Of a stretch of DNA of 64,000 bases, positions 63,774 to 64,000 are shown in pieces. The notes below the pieces were generated by a model that saw only the letters and a list, made by a program, of their open reading frames with translations, was not told the origin of the DNA and made no database searches. Position numbers and translations under genes: made by a program. Within the stretch, counting starts at the first letter, position 1; each line of letters begins with the position of its first letter. This DNA is from Alteromonadaceae bacterium (lineage in GTDB: Bacteria; Pseudomonadota; Gammaproteobacteria; Enterobacterales; Alteromonadaceae). The stretch is taken from assembly GCA_013216015.1 (NCBI GenBank), contig JABSOI010000022.1, positions 32,792-96,791 of the forward strand, read 5' to 3'.

Positions 63774-63941
63774 TATACCCAAACTACTTGGAAATGCAGG
63801 ATTCAGCAAGTCGAGAAACGGCTATATCCAAGGCATTGAATTTTGTAAATGGTTATTCACTTTGAAAATTCAATAACGCAGGAGATAGCTATTTCTCGTC
63901 TTGCCTGCTCTGAACCTGCATTGCCAAGTAGCTTGGGTATA
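63774..63941. mobile_element. MITE-like hairpin element, family B
   Basis: A 168-bp element that folds almost end to end. The outer arms are TATACCCAAACTACTTGG and its imperfect complement, and inside are CATTGAATTTT/AAAATTCAATAA and CGAGAAA/TTTCTCG pairs. It lies 89 bp upstream of the kinase start. It shares its right TATA with the next element. Confidence 0.85.
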
Positions 63942-64000
63942 TACCCATCACCATTCAAAATGCAGGTTTTGATTCGTTTAAAAAACATATTTACTGCGTT
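63940..64000. mobile_element. MITE-like element, family A, cut by the window end
   Basis: The first 61 bp match the 36291-36453 element exactly, from TATACCCATCACC to TTTACTGCGTT. The right end lies outside the window. Confidence 0.85.

Overview
The window looks like chromosome of a marine, psychro-/mesophilic gammaproteobacterium of the Alteromonadales, most like Colwelliaceae (Colwellia/Thalassotalea type). The reasons are the AT-rich sequence, the large TonB-dependent receptors (TBDRs) paired with flavin-dependent tryptophan-halogenase-like proteins and a SapC protein, secreted or lipoprotein GH3 enzymes, and intergenic DNA full of short palindromic elements. The assignment is by eye from gene content; no search was run. 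No rRNA, tRNA, CRISPR array, phage or integrase gene was seen.

Region 1 (1-22.4 kb) is a polysaccharide-utilisation locus for beta-glucan/cellulose-type sugars. It holds a lipoprotein GH3 beta-glucosidase and a divergent halogenase-like protein. After an interruption of decayed genes comes a minus-strand set: TBDR, SapC, methyltransferase and halogenase. Divergent from it are a GPH-family sugar symporter, a GH94 phosphorylase, gluconokinase, a CBM9-like protein and a lipoprotein esterase. The GH94 enzyme has the features of a cellobionic acid phosphorylase. With gluconokinase beside it, the logical pathway is import of cellobionate (the oxidised end product of cellulose cleavage), phosphorolysis to glucose-1-P plus gluconate, then 6-phosphogluconate. 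Near-identical LacI-type palindromes (TGTAAGCGCTTTCA) lie upstream of the GH3 gene and in the TBDR/symporter divergent region, so the two halves look like one regulon.

Between these halves (5.1-9.0 kb) three genes are decayed: a pepsin-like aspartic peptidase (frameshift plus stop), an RHS/YD-repeat fragment and a deleted astB. At 23.1-24.5 kb a DUF711-family gene is broken by a frameshift and by a miniature transposable element.

Region 2 (24.6-36.3 kb) holds gabT and gabD with a divergent LysR regulator, then a probable operon of carbon-nitrogen hydrolase, TBDR, TPR-sulfotransferase and MFS transporter. Region 3 (36.6-43.5 kb) holds two tandemly duplicated beta-lactamase-fold serine hydrolases and a MocR-type regulator, with a relic of a second MocR gene. 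Region 4 (43.8-51.3 kb) is a second sugar locus: TBDR, halogenase and a GH3 with a PA14 insert, preceded by a perfect 20-bp palindrome.

Region 5 (51.8-64 kb) holds a small lipoprotein, a class-2 type lipase, and an uncharacterised set: a 1328-residue lipoprotein with three CxxCH motifs and Fn3 domains, an outer-membrane beta-barrel, a caspase/Sel1 lipoprotein, an alpha/beta-hydrolase lipoprotein and a transmembrane Ser/Thr kinase with a non-RD active site. This is the best candidate here for an undescribed system.

The intergenic space is dominated by several families of MITE-like inverted-repeat elements, REP-type palindromes around a GATGGGTTA core, and many recent short tandem duplications, some inside coding sequences.
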